This document shows positions 26,158-34,830 of a DNA stretch of 64,000 nucleotides, piece after piece. A program made the position numbers and the translations under genes. The stretch is from Leifsonia aquatica H1aii (GTDB taxonomy: Bacteria > Actinomycetota > Actinomycetes > Actinomycetales > Microbacteriaceae). The first letter of the stretch is position 1. Each line of letters begins with the position of its first letter. The notes under the pieces are model-generated. The model was not told the DNA's origin. It saw only the letters and a list, made by a program, of their open reading frames with translations, and did not search any database. The stretch covers positions 186,001-250,000 of the forward strand of contig NZ_AYMR01000011.1 in NCBI RefSeq assembly GCF_000633535.1, read 5' to 3'.

Positions 26158-27699
26158 TCACGCTGCGGCGGACGGCGCGGTGGCGGCCCCGGTCGCAGCC
26201 GACATGATGTTCTCCTCGGTGGCCTCGGCCGTCGGCAGGACGGTCGCGATGCGGCCTTCGGCCATGACGGCGATCCGGTCGGTGACGGTCAGCAGCTCCG
26301 GCAGATCCGAGGAGGAGCACAGGATGGCGACCCCGGCTGCGGCCAGGGCGAAGAGCTGCTCGTAGATCTCGGCTTTGGCGCCGACATCGACGCCGCGGGT
26401 CGGTTCGTCGAGGATGAGCACGCGGGGCTCGATCGCGAGCCACCGGGCCAGCATGGCCTTCTGCTGGTTGCCGCCCGAGAGGTTCACCATCGGCGTCTGG
26501 AGCGACGCCGTCTTCACCGTCAGGGCCGTGGCGAGCCGCCCGGACTCGCGGTCGAGCGGGCCTCGGCGCACGAGTCCGGCCCGAGTGTGCCGACCCAGGG
26601 TGAGCACGCCGATGTTGTCGCCGACACCGAGGGAGCTCAGGAGGCCCTGGGCCCGCCGCTCGCCGGGCACGAACCCGAGCCGCCGGCGCACGGACTCCCC
26701 CGGCGCACGGCGGTCGTAGGGTGCGCCGTCCAGGACGACCCGCCCTCCCGTTCCGCGGTCGGCACCGAAGAGGTTGCGCAGCAGCTCGACCCGGCCGCTG
26801 TCCGGCAGGCCCGCGACACCGAGGATCTCTCCGGGGTGCAGGTCGAACGACACGTCACGGTGGCCCCGCCCCGCGAGCTCGCGGACGGTGAGCACGGCGG
26901 GAGCGGGAGGTTCGGTCCGAACGAGGTCCGACCGCCGGGAGAGGTCGCCGAGCTCGCGGCCGACCATTGCGGCGACCGCCTGCGCAGGCGTCGTCTCCTC
27001 CCGCGACCAGGAGGCCACATGCCGTCCGTCGCGGAGCACCTCGAGCTGATCGGCGAGACGGAACACCTCGGGCATCCGGTGCGAGACGTACAGCAGGGTG
27101 GTGCCCTGTCGCGTGAGCGTCGCCATCAGCGCGAACAGCCGCTCGGACTCCGCCGGGGTGAGCACCGAGGTGGGCTCGTCGAGGATCAGGATGCGGCAGC
27201 CGCGGGCGATGGAGCGTGCCACCACCACCAGCTGCTGTGTCGCCAGGTCGAGCGCACCGACCGGGGCCGACGGATCGAGATCGAGGTCGAGCGTGCGCAG
27301 CAGTTCCACGGCGCGTTGGCGCATCCGCCGGCGTGACGGGAACCAGCGGCCGCCCGGTTCGACGCCGACGAGGATGTTCTCGGCGACGGTGCGCTCGGGC
27401 AGCAGCGAGAGCTCCTGCGGCACGATGGCGACGCCGTGTTCGGTGAGGAGCGAGTGCGGGTCGAACCGCTGCACCTCGACCCCGTGGACGGTGACGCTCC
27501 CGGCGCTCGGCGGCTGGAGCCCCGCGAGGATCTTCAGGAGCGTCGACTTGCCTGCGCCGTTCTCTCCGAGCAGGGCGGTCACCCGCCCCTCCGGAACCTC
27601 CATCGTGACGTCGGCCAGCGCGGTCACCGGTCCGAACCGGCGGCTGAGGCCGGTGATGCGGATGGCCGGCTCGGCCGCGTCGAGCGTCGGGAGCGTCAT
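26158..27699 (-). CDS. rbsA: Ribose ABC transporter ATPase (two nucleotide-binding domains)
   Basis: Energises sugar import. The 513 residues contain two ABC modules. The first has Walker A GENGAGKST at 45-53, Walker B ILILDEPTSVL, and an unusual signature (VGALDLATQQ instead of LSxGQQQ). The second has the degenerate P-loop typical of RbsA, the signature NLSGGNQQKAMLARWL and Walker B VLILDEPTRGVD. One good signature plus one altered one is common in sugar-type double ATPases. It begins 1 nt after the rbsB stop. Confidence 0.95.
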   Translation of the reverse strand: MTLPTLDAAEPAIRITGLSRRFGPVTALADVTMEVPEGRVTALLGENGAGKSTLLKILAGLQPPSAGSVTVHGVEVQRFDPHSLLTEHGVAIVPQELSLLPERTVAENILVGVEPGGRWFPSRRRMRQRAVELLRTLDLDLDPSAPVGALDLATQQLVVVARSIARGCRILILDEPTSVLTPAESERLFALMATLTRQGTTLLYVSHRMPEVFRLADQLEVLRDGRHVASWSREETTPAQAVAAMVGRELGDLSRRSDLVRTEPPAPAVLTVRELAGRGHRDVSFDLHPGEILGVAGLPDSGRVELLRNLFGADRGTGGRVVLDGAPYDRRAPGESVRRRLGFVPGERRAQGLLSSLGVGDNIGVLTLGRHTRAGLVRRGPLDRESGRLATALTVKTASLQTPMVNLSGGNQQKAMLARWLAIEPRVLILDEPTRGVDVGAKAEIYEQLFALAAAGVAILCSSSDLPELLTVTDRIAVMAEGRIATVLPTAEATEENIMSAATGAATAPSAAA

Positions 27700-27700
27700 G

Positions 27701-28726
27701 TCAGCCCTCCACCGTGGCGTCGGAGAGGTTCTTGGCGTCGATGATCTGGGCGCCGGTGTCGACTCCGCTGATCTCCGTGCCCTTCTTCAGGAAGTCGGCG
27801 AGCACCTTGACCGCCTGGTAGCCCTGCTCGGACGGGTTCTGGCTGATCGTGAAGGTCACGACACCCTGGGTGATGAACTCGGCGGTCTGCGGGAGCAGAT
27901 CGAAGCCGACCATGGTGATCTTCCCCGCGTTGCCGGACTGCTGGACCCACTTGGCCGCGGCGGTCGTGCTGCAGCAGTCGAGGCCCGCGATGGCCACGAC
28001 TCCCGACTGGCCCGCCATGGTGGAGTCGACGGTGTTGTACGCGGCGTTCGGCTCGTTGCCCACGTTCACCGGGCCGACGACGTCGAACCCGGAGCCCTCC
28101 ATGCCCTTCTGGAACCCGCCGAAGCGGTCGTTCGACCAGCCGGCGCCGGTGTCGAGGGAGAAGACGACGACCTTCCCGGAGGTCGTGCCGCCGAGCGCGC
28201 TGCGCAGCTCCTTCGCCTCCGACTCGCCGGACGCCGAGAGGTCCTGGCCGACGAAGCCCATCTGCTTCGAGCCCGGGTTGTCGGTGTTGAAGGAGATGAT
28301 CGGGATGCCCGCCTCGTGGGCCTGAGCGATCACCGGCTTGAGCGCGTCGCTGCTGGCGGAGGAGACCGCGAGGCCGTCGACCGCTTGCTGCTGGATGAGG
28401 GTCTGCAGTTCGGCGACCTGCTTGGCGGCGTCTCCGCCGGTCGGACCGATCAGCTGCACATCGGCGCCGAACTCCGTGCCAGCCTTCTCCATCCCCTCGC
28501 GGATCGGGGTCGCGAAGGCGAGGGACGGGTCGTGGTAGCTGAGCTTGATGCGCAGCTTCTCACCGCCGTCGACCCGCTTCTGGATGTACTCGGCGAGGTG
28601 GAACCCGCCGGTGGCGTCGGCGGCATTGCCGTTCGTGATCGCGCCGCAGCCGGCGGCGGTCAGGGCGACCGTCGTGGCGACGGCGGCGGCCGTCAGCACG
28701 CGGCGCATGAGGGTGCGGAAAGACAT
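27701..28726 (-). CDS. rbsB: Ribose-type sugar-binding lipoprotein
   Basis: Captures the sugar outside the membrane. The 341 residues have a lipoprotein signal with lipobox LTAAGC (Cys27). The mature part has the type I periplasmic-binding fold: DVQLIGPTGGDAAKQVAELQTLI, DGLAVSSASSDALKPVI, PIISFNTDNPGS, and GIDxxx-like AIAGLDCCSTTAAAKWV. Two adjacent cysteines (CC) in that last segment are unusual. It lies between rbsC and rbsA. Confidence 0.92.
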   Translation of the reverse strand: MSFRTLMRRVLTAAAVATTVALTAAGCGAITNGNAADATGGFHLAEYIQKRVDGGEKLRIKLSYHDPSLAFATPIREGMEKAGTEFGADVQLIGPTGGDAAKQVAELQTLIQQQAVDGLAVSSASSDALKPVIAQAHEAGIPIISFNTDNPGSKQMGFVGQDLSASGESEAKELRSALGGTTSGKVVVFSLDTGAGWSNDRFGGFQKGMEGSGFDVVGPVNVGNEPNAAYNTVDSTMAGQSGVVAIAGLDCCSTTAAAKWVQQSGNAGKITMVGFDLLPQTAEFITQGVVTFTISQNPSEQGYQAVKVLADFLKKGTEISGVDTGAQIIDAKNLSDATVEG

Positions 28727-28792
28727 CAGTACTCCTTCGTGTGTGATGTGCAGGGGTGGTGCTTCTCGTGCGCGGCGCGGAGGCCGCGCGGC

Positions 28793-29794
28793 TCACGCTC
28801 GGGTCTTGCGCTTGCGCTGCCAGGTGTCGGCGGCGACGGCCGCGACGATCACGAGGCCGGTCACGACGGTCTGCCAGAAGGACGAGATCCCGTTGATGTT
28901 GAGGATGTTCTGCAGGATGCCGATGAAGAGCACGCCGATGACGGTGCCCCACATCGTCCCGGATCCGCCGAAGAGGGCGGCGCCGCCGATGATCACCGCC
29001 GAGATGACGGTCAGCTCGAGCCCTGTGCCGGTGACGCCCTGCACGTAGCTGAGGAACGAGAGACCGAGCACTCCCGCAACCGCCGCCGTGAACCCGGAGA
29101 GGACGAACGCCGTGAGCTTCACCGCTCCGACGTTGATGCCGACCAGGCGGGCGGCCTCACGATTGCCGCCGACCGCGTAGGTGTTGAAGCCGAGGCGGGA
29201 GCGGGACAGCAGGATGACACCCAGCACGACGATGGCGGCGAAGATGATGAGCTGCATGGGGACGGCTCCGAAGAGACGCCCCTGACCGAGCAGGTTGAAC
29301 TCGGCCACGCCCGCCTGGGAGGTGCTGAGCGAGATCGGCTTGCCGTCGGAGATCAGGAGGGCGACACCGCGGAAGACGCTCAGGCTGCCGAGCGTGACGA
29401 TGAACGATGGCACGCCGAGCAGGACCACCGCGAGCCCGTTCACCAGGCCGGCGACCACGCCGACGGCCAGACCGATCAGGATGGCGAGCGGCCATGCGAC
29501 GCCGCCCGCGATCGCCATTCCCGTCGCGATGGCCGCGAGCGCGTAGATGGACCCGACGGAGAGGTCGATCTCGCCGTTGATGATCACGAAGGTCGCGCCG
29601 ATCGCCATGATGCCGATCTGCGAGACCTGCTGACCGACCGAGAGCAGGTTGCCCGCCTGCAGGAAGCTCGGCGACAGCACCGTGCCGAGCACGATGAGAA
29701 GCACGAGGGCGGCGAACACACCGGCCTCACGAGCGTGGAGGAGGCGGCGGAAGTCCGGTGCGCTGCGTCGCGCGGGGACGGTGGTGGCGGTCAT
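28793..29794 (-). CDS. rbsC: Ribose ABC transporter permease
   Basis: Forms the membrane channel as a homodimer. The 333 residues carry about ten hydrophobic helices. The sugar-permease signatures are INGEIDLSVGSIYALAAIA near residue 70 and GGAALFGGSGTMWGTVIGVLFIGILQNIL near 265. Its ATG overlaps the rbsK stop by 4 bp. The usual order rbsDACBK is rearranged here to K-C-B-A-D. Confidence 0.95.
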   Translation of the reverse strand: MTATTVPARRSAPDFRRLLHAREAGVFAALVLLIVLGTVLSPSFLQAGNLLSVGQQVSQIGIMAIGATFVIINGEIDLSVGSIYALAAIATGMAIAGGVAWPLAILIGLAVGVVAGLVNGLAVVLLGVPSFIVTLGSLSVFRGVALLISDGKPISLSTSQAGVAEFNLLGQGRLFGAVPMQLIIFAAIVVLGVILLSRSRLGFNTYAVGGNREAARLVGINVGAVKLTAFVLSGFTAAVAGVLGLSFLSYVQGVTGTGLELTVISAVIIGGAALFGGSGTMWGTVIGVLFIGILQNILNINGISSFWQTVVTGLVIVAAVAADTWQRKRKTRA

Positions 29795-30738
29795 CGGGTG
29801 GGTCCAATCGAGCCGGGGTTCGGAAGGGTGGGGAGCTGCGCGGCAGTGGGCAGAGCGGGCACGACGCCTTCGGCGGCGACCGTGTGGGCTCCGGCGTGGG
29901 CGGCATAGGCGGCCGCGTCCGCCAGCGGTGCTCCCGCCGCGACCGCGACCGCGAGGGCCGCGGTGAACGAGTCGCCGGCGCCGGTGGTGTCGACGACCGC
30001 GACCGGGGGAACCGGTGGGATCTCGTGCTCGCCGTCCGCGTCGGACAGGAGTGCCCCCGCGGCGCCGCGGGTGAGGAGGACGGCGCCGCCGGTGCGCGCA
30101 CGCAGCGCGGCGACGAGCTCCTGCTCCGAGGTGCCGTCCCCGGGCGCGCGACCGAGGAGAACCGGCGCCTCCGTCTGGTTGGGGGTGATGATGTCGATGA
30201 GGGGCCAGGCGTCATCGGGAAGCGCCCGGGCGGGCGCCGGGTTGAGCAGCGTCGTGGTCCCGACCTCCTTCGCGGTGCGCAGCGCGTGCACGACCGCGTC
30301 GAGCGGGATCTCCATCGACACGATGAGGATGTCGGCGGCGGCGATCTCGTCGCGGAACGCGTCGACGGCGGCGGGCCCCAGCTCGTCGAGCGCTCCCGGC
30401 GCGATGGCGATGCGGTTCTCTCCGGTCGGCTCGACCAGGATGAACCCGACCATGGTCGCGCCGGTGCCGGTGAGCGTCCTGCTCGCGTCCACGCCTTCGC
30501 GCGCCCAGAGCTCGTGGGCGGCACGACCGAAGTCGTCCGCGCCGACGGCGGTGAGGAGGGAGACCTGCGCACCGAGCCGCGCAGCGGCAACGGCCTGGTT
30601 CGAGCCCTTGCCTCCCGGGCCGGAGTCGAAGACCCCTCCGCTGACCGTCTCGCCGGCGTCGGGCGAGCGCGGCACCCGCATGGTGAGACCGGCACCGTAG
30701 CTGCCGACCACGGCGATCCTGATCGATTCGAGCGTCAT
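29791..30738 (-). CDS. rbsK: Ribokinase
   Basis: Phosphorylates ribose at C5 after import. The 315 residues are a PfkB-family kinase: substrate-binding GGKGSNQAVAAARLG at 42-56, LNPAPA, TPNQTEA, and the anion hole/catalytic DTTGAGDSFTAAL near residue 247. I chose the ATG giving MTLESIRIAVVG because it follows GGAAG and the promoter/operator lies just upstream; the longer frame runs through the operator. It is the first gene of the operon. Confidence 0.93.
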   Translation of the reverse strand: MTLESIRIAVVGSYGAGLTMRVPRSPDAGETVSGGVFDSGPGGKGSNQAVAAARLGAQVSLLTAVGADDFGRAAHELWAREGVDASRTLTGTGATMVGFILVEPTGENRIAIAPGALDELGPAAVDAFRDEIAAADILIVSMEIPLDAVVHALRTAKEVGTTTLLNPAPARALPDDAWPLIDIITPNQTEAPVLLGRAPGDGTSEQELVAALRARTGGAVLLTRGAAGALLSDADGEHEIPPVPPVAVVDTTGAGDSFTAALAVAVAAGAPLADAAAYAAHAGAHTVAAEGVVPALPTAAQLPTLPNPGSIGPTR

Positions 30739-30758
30739 TGACGGGTACTTCCTTGTAC

Positions 30759-30810
30759 GTGGACAACTATGAACATGGACAGTGTATGTCCATAGTTGTC
30801 CACTCGTCAA
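30759..30810 (-). promoter_or_regulatory. rbs operon promoter embedded in a four-half-site operator
   Basis: Outer arms GTGGACAACTATG and CATAGTTGTCCAC form a perfect 13-bp inverted repeat at 30759-30771 and 30791-30803. Nested inside is ATGGACA (30775-30781) with TGTCCAT (30787-30793). On the minus strand the promoter reads TTGACG (30810-30805), 18 nt, TACACT (30786-30781). Thus the TGGACA-type half-sites cover the spacer, the -10 and the start of transcription. The GntR-family protein at the end of the operon is the likely ligand-responsive repressor. Confidence 0.8.
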
Positions 30811-30857
30811 CCGTAGCGAGATCGGGGCCGGAACGACGCGGTGGGCGCACACGCAGA

Positions 30858-30898
30858 AGGGCCGGGCTCCCCACGCGCATGCAGGGGAGGCCGGCCCT
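30858..30898 (-). terminator. Hairpin after the SRPBCC gene
   Basis: 15-bp arms with one mismatch (AGGGCCGGGCTCCCC / GGGGAGGCCGGCCCT) and an 11-nt loop, starting 15 nt past the SRPBCC stop. It would stop transcription before the rbs promoter. Confidence 0.7.
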
Positions 30899-30912
30899 CT
30901 CGGGGCGGGGCT

Positions 30913-31359
30913 CTACCCCTCCACGACCTGCTTGAGCTGGCGCAACCCCTTCTCGAAATCAACACCCACCAGCTTCTCGATGTTGAAGAGTCGCGAGAAG
31001 AGGGTCTTCGGGCTCTCCATCCGCCAGATGACGCGGGTGCCGTCGCCCTCGGGCGTCAGGACGAAACGGATGGCGTTGGTCGAACGGAAGGGCTTGGTGA
31101 AATCGAGCGCGATGCCCACGCCATCGGGGTCGACGGCCGTCACGGTCATTCGTCCGGCTCCGGCTTTTCGGTTGCCCGACCACGCATAGCTCGAACCGAC
31201 GGCACCCGGCACTCCCGAGTAGTCCCGGTCGAGGTCGGGATCGAGTCCCTCCCACGGCGACCAGTCCACCCAGCCGGGAAGGTCGGCGAGGCGCTTCTGC
31301 AGTTCTTCGGGGGTCGCGGCGATCCGCTCTGTGCGCTCGACGACAGTGGTTCCGGCCAT
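30913..31359 (-). CDS. SRPBCC (polyketide cyclase/START-like) protein
   Basis: The 148 residues have the Bet v1-like helix-grip fold pattern: VVERTERIAATPEELQKRLADLPGWVDWSPWEGLDPDLDRDY, then RMTVTAVDPDG, IRFVLTPEGDGTRVIWRMESP and a C-terminal helix ending EKGLRQLKQVVEG. Members bind lipids or hydrophobic metabolites; the ligand here is unknown. The ATG lies 6 nt after TACCCT, indicating a leaderless transcript, and 69 bp from the divergent exonuclease gene. Confidence 0.83.
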   Translation of the reverse strand: MAGTTVVERTERIAATPEELQKRLADLPGWVDWSPWEGLDPDLDRDYSGVPGAVGSSYAWSGNRKAGAGRMTVTAVDPDGVGIALDFTKPFRSTNAIRFVLTPEGDGTRVIWRMESPKTLFSRLFNIEKLVGVDFEKGLRQLKQVVEG

Positions 31360-31428
31360 GCGGACAGGGTAGCGCCCCCTGGCTCCGGGCCGCCCGGCTG
31401 CGTAACGTGGGGTCCGGAGGTGCCGCCC

Positions 31429-32376
31429 ATGTCCCCGACAACGCCCCCGGCCACTGCAGGACGGACGATGCTGCTCGACTCGGCGTCGCTGTACTTCCGC
31501 GCGTTCTACGGCGTGCCCGACACTGTGCGCTCCCCGACGGGGGAGCCCGTGAACGCGGTGCGCGGGCTGCTCGACATCATCGCGCGGCTCGTCACGGACT
31601 ACGGGCCGGCATCCCTGGTGGCCTGCTGGGACGACGACTGGCGGCCGCGCTGGCGCGTGGACCTCATCCCGAGCTACAAAGCGCACCGCGTCGCCCGCGA
31701 GGTGCCGGGCGGGGTGGACGTGGAGGAGACGCCCGAAGAGCTGGTGCGTCAGGTGCCGGTGATCCGCGAGGTCCTCGACGCCCTCGGGATCGCCGTCGTC
31801 GGCGACGCGCGGCACGAGGCCGACGATGTGATCGGCACGCTCGCCTCCCGCGGCGACGGCCCTGTCGACGTCGTCACGGGCGACCGCGACCTCTTCCAGC
31901 TGGTGGACGACGCGCACGACGTCCGGGTGATCTACACGGCGCGCGGGATGAGCAACCTCGAGGTGCTGACCGACTCCGTGGTGGCGGGGAAGTACGGCGT
32001 GCGGCCCGATCAGTACGCCGACTTCGCGGCGATGCGCGGCGACACCTCCGACGGCCTCCCGGGGGTCGCCGGGGTCGGCGAGAAGACCGCCGCGGCCCTG
32101 CTCGCCGAGTACGGATCGCTCGACGGCATCCGTGCCGCCGCGGCCGATCCGGGCAGCGCGATGAAGCCGGCCGTCCGGGCACGCTTCGCCACGGCAGCCG
32201 ACTATCTCGACGTGGCGCCGCGCGTCGTCGAGGTCGTGCGCGACCTCGACCTGCCCGCCGTCGACGCACGACTGCACCGGCCCGCCGCGGAGCAGAGCGA
32301 GGCGCTCACCGCCCTCGCGACCCGGTGGGGGCTCGGCGGCTCCCTCGACCGCCTCCTGGCGTCGCTCCCCGACTGA
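31429..32376 (+). CDS. 5'-3' exonuclease (PIN-like / H3TH domain)
   Basis: A stand-alone relative of the DNA polymerase I 5'-nuclease domain, acting on flaps and 5' ends in repair. The 315 residues keep the metal-binding acidic motifs MLLDSASLYFRAFYG, HEADDVIGTLA and VTGDRDLFQLVDD, and the helix-hairpin region GDTSDGLPGVAGVGEKTAAALL. The start ATG has GGAGG 8 nt upstream. Many actinobacteria carry such an extra copy besides polA. Confidence 0.93.
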   Translation: MSPTTPPATAGRTMLLDSASLYFRAFYGVPDTVRSPTGEPVNAVRGLLDIIARLVTDYGPASLVACWDDDWRPRWRVDLIPSYKAHRVAREVPGGVDVEETPEELVRQVPVIREVLDALGIAVVGDARHEADDVIGTLASRGDGPVDVVTGDRDLFQLVDDAHDVRVIYTARGMSNLEVLTDSVVAGKYGVRPDQYADFAAMRGDTSDGLPGVAGVGEKTAAALLAEYGSLDGIRAAAADPGSAMKPAVRARFATAADYLDVAPRVVEVVRDLDLPAVDARLHRPAAEQSEALTALATRWGLGGSLDRLLASLPD

Positions 32377-32430
32377 CCCGCGCCGCCCTGACCATCGCGC
32401 TACGTCGGCTCTCCGCAGACCTGCCCTCGG

Positions 32431-33642
32431 TCAGACCCGGTCGGGCTCCCAGCGCCAGAGTTCGCGCTGGGCCAGCAGGGCCAGCTCGCGGAGCACGTCG
32501 AGGTCGAACTCGCCCGTCTCGGCGTCGCGCGGCGTGCGGCTGAACACGCACAGGGCGCCGATGCGGGTGCCGTCGGGCGCCTCGACAGGGTAGCCGGCGT
32601 AGTACCGCAACGCCGAGGGACCGGTCACCATCGTGCTCGTGGCGAAGCGGTCGTCGCTCACCGCGTCGGTGACGACCATGCCGTCGGGGGACGCGATCGT
32701 GTAGAGGCATGCGGACTGCTCGATGGGGATCTCCCGCGGCGTCGCGCCCACCGCGGCGATCGGCCACTCCTTGCGGTCGTCGAGGATCGTGAACATGGCG
32801 ATCTCCGTGCCGAGGGTGCGCTGCGCCGTTCCCACGAGCCCGTCGAGGCGCGCATCGCGGCCCCGCTCGGCGAGACGGAGACGCTCGATGGCCTCCACCC
32901 GATCGGCGGCCGACTGGGGTGCGGGAGGCTGCTCCGTCCGCAGCTGTCCGAGCACCGGCGCGAGCACGTCCGCGATCCGCCGCGCCCAGAACAGGTAGTC
33001 CGCCGGGCCGCGATGGCGAACCGAGTCAGCGTGGGGTGGCGCGCCCAGGGGCACGAAGAGCGCGCCCTCCTCCCGGCACACACGCTCCGCGACGCGGTTG
33101 AGCAGCTCGCCGTGCTCGTGGGCGATGCGCGTGGGCCCGGAACCGTCCGGATCCAGCGCGCGGAGGGGCTGGGCACCGAGCCACGCCACGGAGACCGCGC
33201 CGCCACGTGCCGCCCGCACCTCCCGGACCAGGGCGCGGACGCGCTCGCCCCAGGCACGCGGCTCCGGCAGACGCAGCGAGTCGGCGAGCGTCGCGCTCAG
33301 CACGACCACGTCGTAGCGCTCGGGCCCGGCCGAGCCGACCAGCGACCGCAACCGGCGCACTCCGGCCGAGGGATGGGCGACCACATCCACCACCGCGCCC
33401 CGTCCGGTGGACGACGCGAGCGCACGGGCGAGGGCACCGGGCAGGGCGAGGTCGTAGCTCCCGACGCCCCAGCCCACCACGGGCCCCGAACCGGCGAGCA
33501 GCACCCGCACGCTCCGGCGTCCCGCGACGAAGCCCTGCGGGGAGTCGGCCGGGCGCACGAGCCCTCCGCGAACGGAGACCACCCGCAGCAGACGCAGGCG
33601 CGTCAGAAGACGGCGGCCCGGTGTCAGGTGATCGGCGTTCAC
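32431..33642 (-). CDS. SGNH-like domain fused to a GAF domain (probable pseudoenzyme sensor)
   Basis: The 403 residues split into an SGNH-hydrolase-like part (about 44-235) and a GAF domain (about 255-400), joined by a helix. Block I reads LLAGSGPVVGWGV where active relatives have G-D/E-S, so the nucleophile Ser is Gly. The final block reads DSVRHRGPADYLFWARRI and lacks a clean DxxH. Block III is LSATLADSLRL. The GAF part has the typical AVGATPREIPIEQSACLYT and YYAGYPVEAPDGTRIGALCVF. It is more likely a binding or sensing protein than an esterase. GTG start 7 nt after TACCGT (leaderless). Confidence 0.72.
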   Translation of the reverse strand: MNADHLTPGRRLLTRLRLLRVVSVRGGLVRPADSPQGFVAGRRSVRVLLAGSGPVVGWGVGSYDLALPGALARALASSTGRGAVVDVVAHPSAGVRRLRSLVGSAGPERYDVVVLSATLADSLRLPEPRAWGERVRALVREVRAARGGAVSVAWLGAQPLRALDPDGSGPTRIAHEHGELLNRVAERVCREEGALFVPLGAPPHADSVRHRGPADYLFWARRIADVLAPVLGQLRTEQPPAPQSAADRVEAIERLRLAERGRDARLDGLVGTAQRTLGTEIAMFTILDDRKEWPIAAVGATPREIPIEQSACLYTIASPDGMVVTDAVSDDRFATSTMVTGPSALRYYAGYPVEAPDGTRIGALCVFSRTPRDAETGEFDLDVLRELALLAQRELWRWEPDRV

Positions 33643-33775
33643 TTGCTTGACGGTATCCCGACGCGAGGGCGCGGCCTAGCGGCGGCTCGCCGGGTCACCC
33701 GGAATGTGTGAGGAGCCGCAGCCCGCGGGGAACCGCAGCGGGCACGCACCGCGACGACGGACCTTCGTCGCCGGC

Positions 33776-34714
33776 TCAGGGCAGCGTGTGGCCGGCCGCC
33801 CGGAACAGCCGGTACCACTCCTCGCGCGTCAGCGGCAGGTCGGATCCCGCAGCGGCGTCGCGGACCCGCTGCGCGTTGGTGGTGCCGAGGACGACCTGGA
33901 TGCCCGCGGGATGCCGCGTGATCCAGGCGGTGGCGATCGCGGTGGGGGTGACGGCGTAGGAGGCGGCGAGCTCGTCGATGACGTCGTTGAGCTCGGCGTA
34001 CTGCTCCCGGTCGCCGAGGAAGACCCCGTCGAAGAAGCCCTTCTGGAACGGCGACCAGGCCTGGAGGGTGATGTCGTTCAGCCGGGCATGGTCGAGGATG
34101 CCGTTGTCCCGGTCGATGGACTGCGGCAGGCCGGCCATGTTCGCCGCAACGCCCTGCGCGATGAGCGGGGCGTGGGTGATGCTGAGCTGCACCTGGTTGG
34201 CCACGATCGGCTGGGAGACGGAGCGGCGCAGCAGCTCGATCTGCCCCGGCGTGTGGTTGGAGACGCCGAACGCCCGCACCTTGCCCGCTGCGTGCAGCTC
34301 GTCGAAGGCGGCGGCGACCTCGTCCGGCTCCACCAGCGTGTCGGGCCGGTGCAGGAGCAGCAGGTCGAGGTAGTCGGTGCGCAGCGCGGCGAGCGACTCG
34401 TCGACGGTGGAGAGGATGTGCTCGCGGGAGAAGTCGAAGTACCCCTCCCGGATCCCCACCTTGGACTGGATGACGACCTGGTCGCGCTCGGCGGCGGGCA
34501 CCGCGCCGGCGTCGCCGAACCGGCGCTCACTTCCGTGACGTTCGTCGCCGTAGATGTCCGCGTGGTCGAACATGGTCACGCCCTCGTCGCGGGCGGTGCG
34601 CACCAGGGTGCGGATCTCCTCGTCGCCGAGGGGTTCGATGCGCATGAGGCCGAGCACGATGTTGGAGGCGTCGACGGCGACGCCGGGGAAGGTGAGAGTT
34701 CGCATGTCTCCCAT
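33776..34714 (-). CDS. Aldo/keto reductase (YdhF-like)
   Basis: NAD(P)H-dependent reduction of aldehydes or ketones. The 312 residues carry the AKR tetrad in context: FDHADIYGDE (Asp and Tyr), VVIQSKVGI (Lys) and LLLLHRPD (His). The C-terminal cofactor motif is VVLGTTNAQRVRDAA. GGAGGAGG lies directly upstream, well placed for the ATG three codons in (MRTLTFPG), so the real start may be at 34705. The substrate is unknown. Confidence 0.9.
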   Translation of the reverse strand: MGDMRTLTFPGVAVDASNIVLGLMRIEPLGDEEIRTLVRTARDEGVTMFDHADIYGDERHGSERRFGDAGAVPAAERDQVVIQSKVGIREGYFDFSREHILSTVDESLAALRTDYLDLLLLHRPDTLVEPDEVAAAFDELHAAGKVRAFGVSNHTPGQIELLRRSVSQPIVANQVQLSITHAPLIAQGVAANMAGLPQSIDRDNGILDHARLNDITLQAWSPFQKGFFDGVFLGDREQYAELNDVIDELAASYAVTPTAIATAWITRHPAGIQVVLGTTNAQRVRDAAAGSDLPLTREEWYRLFRAAGHTLP

Positions 34715-34830
34715 CCTCCTCCCGTCAACCCCCTCCCCACACGTCGGAACGGGGTCTAGCGTGCGAATCCTGAGGACCGGACCGCGTAACCGGCGGGACG
34801 GCGCCCGGCCGCGACAGAGGAGGATGCGCC

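Noticed and set aside
27098-29908. A 936-codon open frame antisense to rbsA, rbsB and rbsC
   Set aside because: Same GC-bias artefact; the rbs genes are unambiguous.
30841-31428. N-terminal extension of the 5'-3' exonuclease
   Set aside because: The in-frame stretch is antisense to the SRPBCC gene; the nuclease fold starts at 31429 with a good ribosome-binding site.
32431-33642. Active GDSL esterase
   Set aside because: The GDS nucleophile is replaced by glycine and the DxxH block is not intact.
33643-33775. Possible terminator in the gap after the aldo/keto reductase
   Set aside because: Only short, imperfect GC-rich repeats; not distinguishable from background in this composition.
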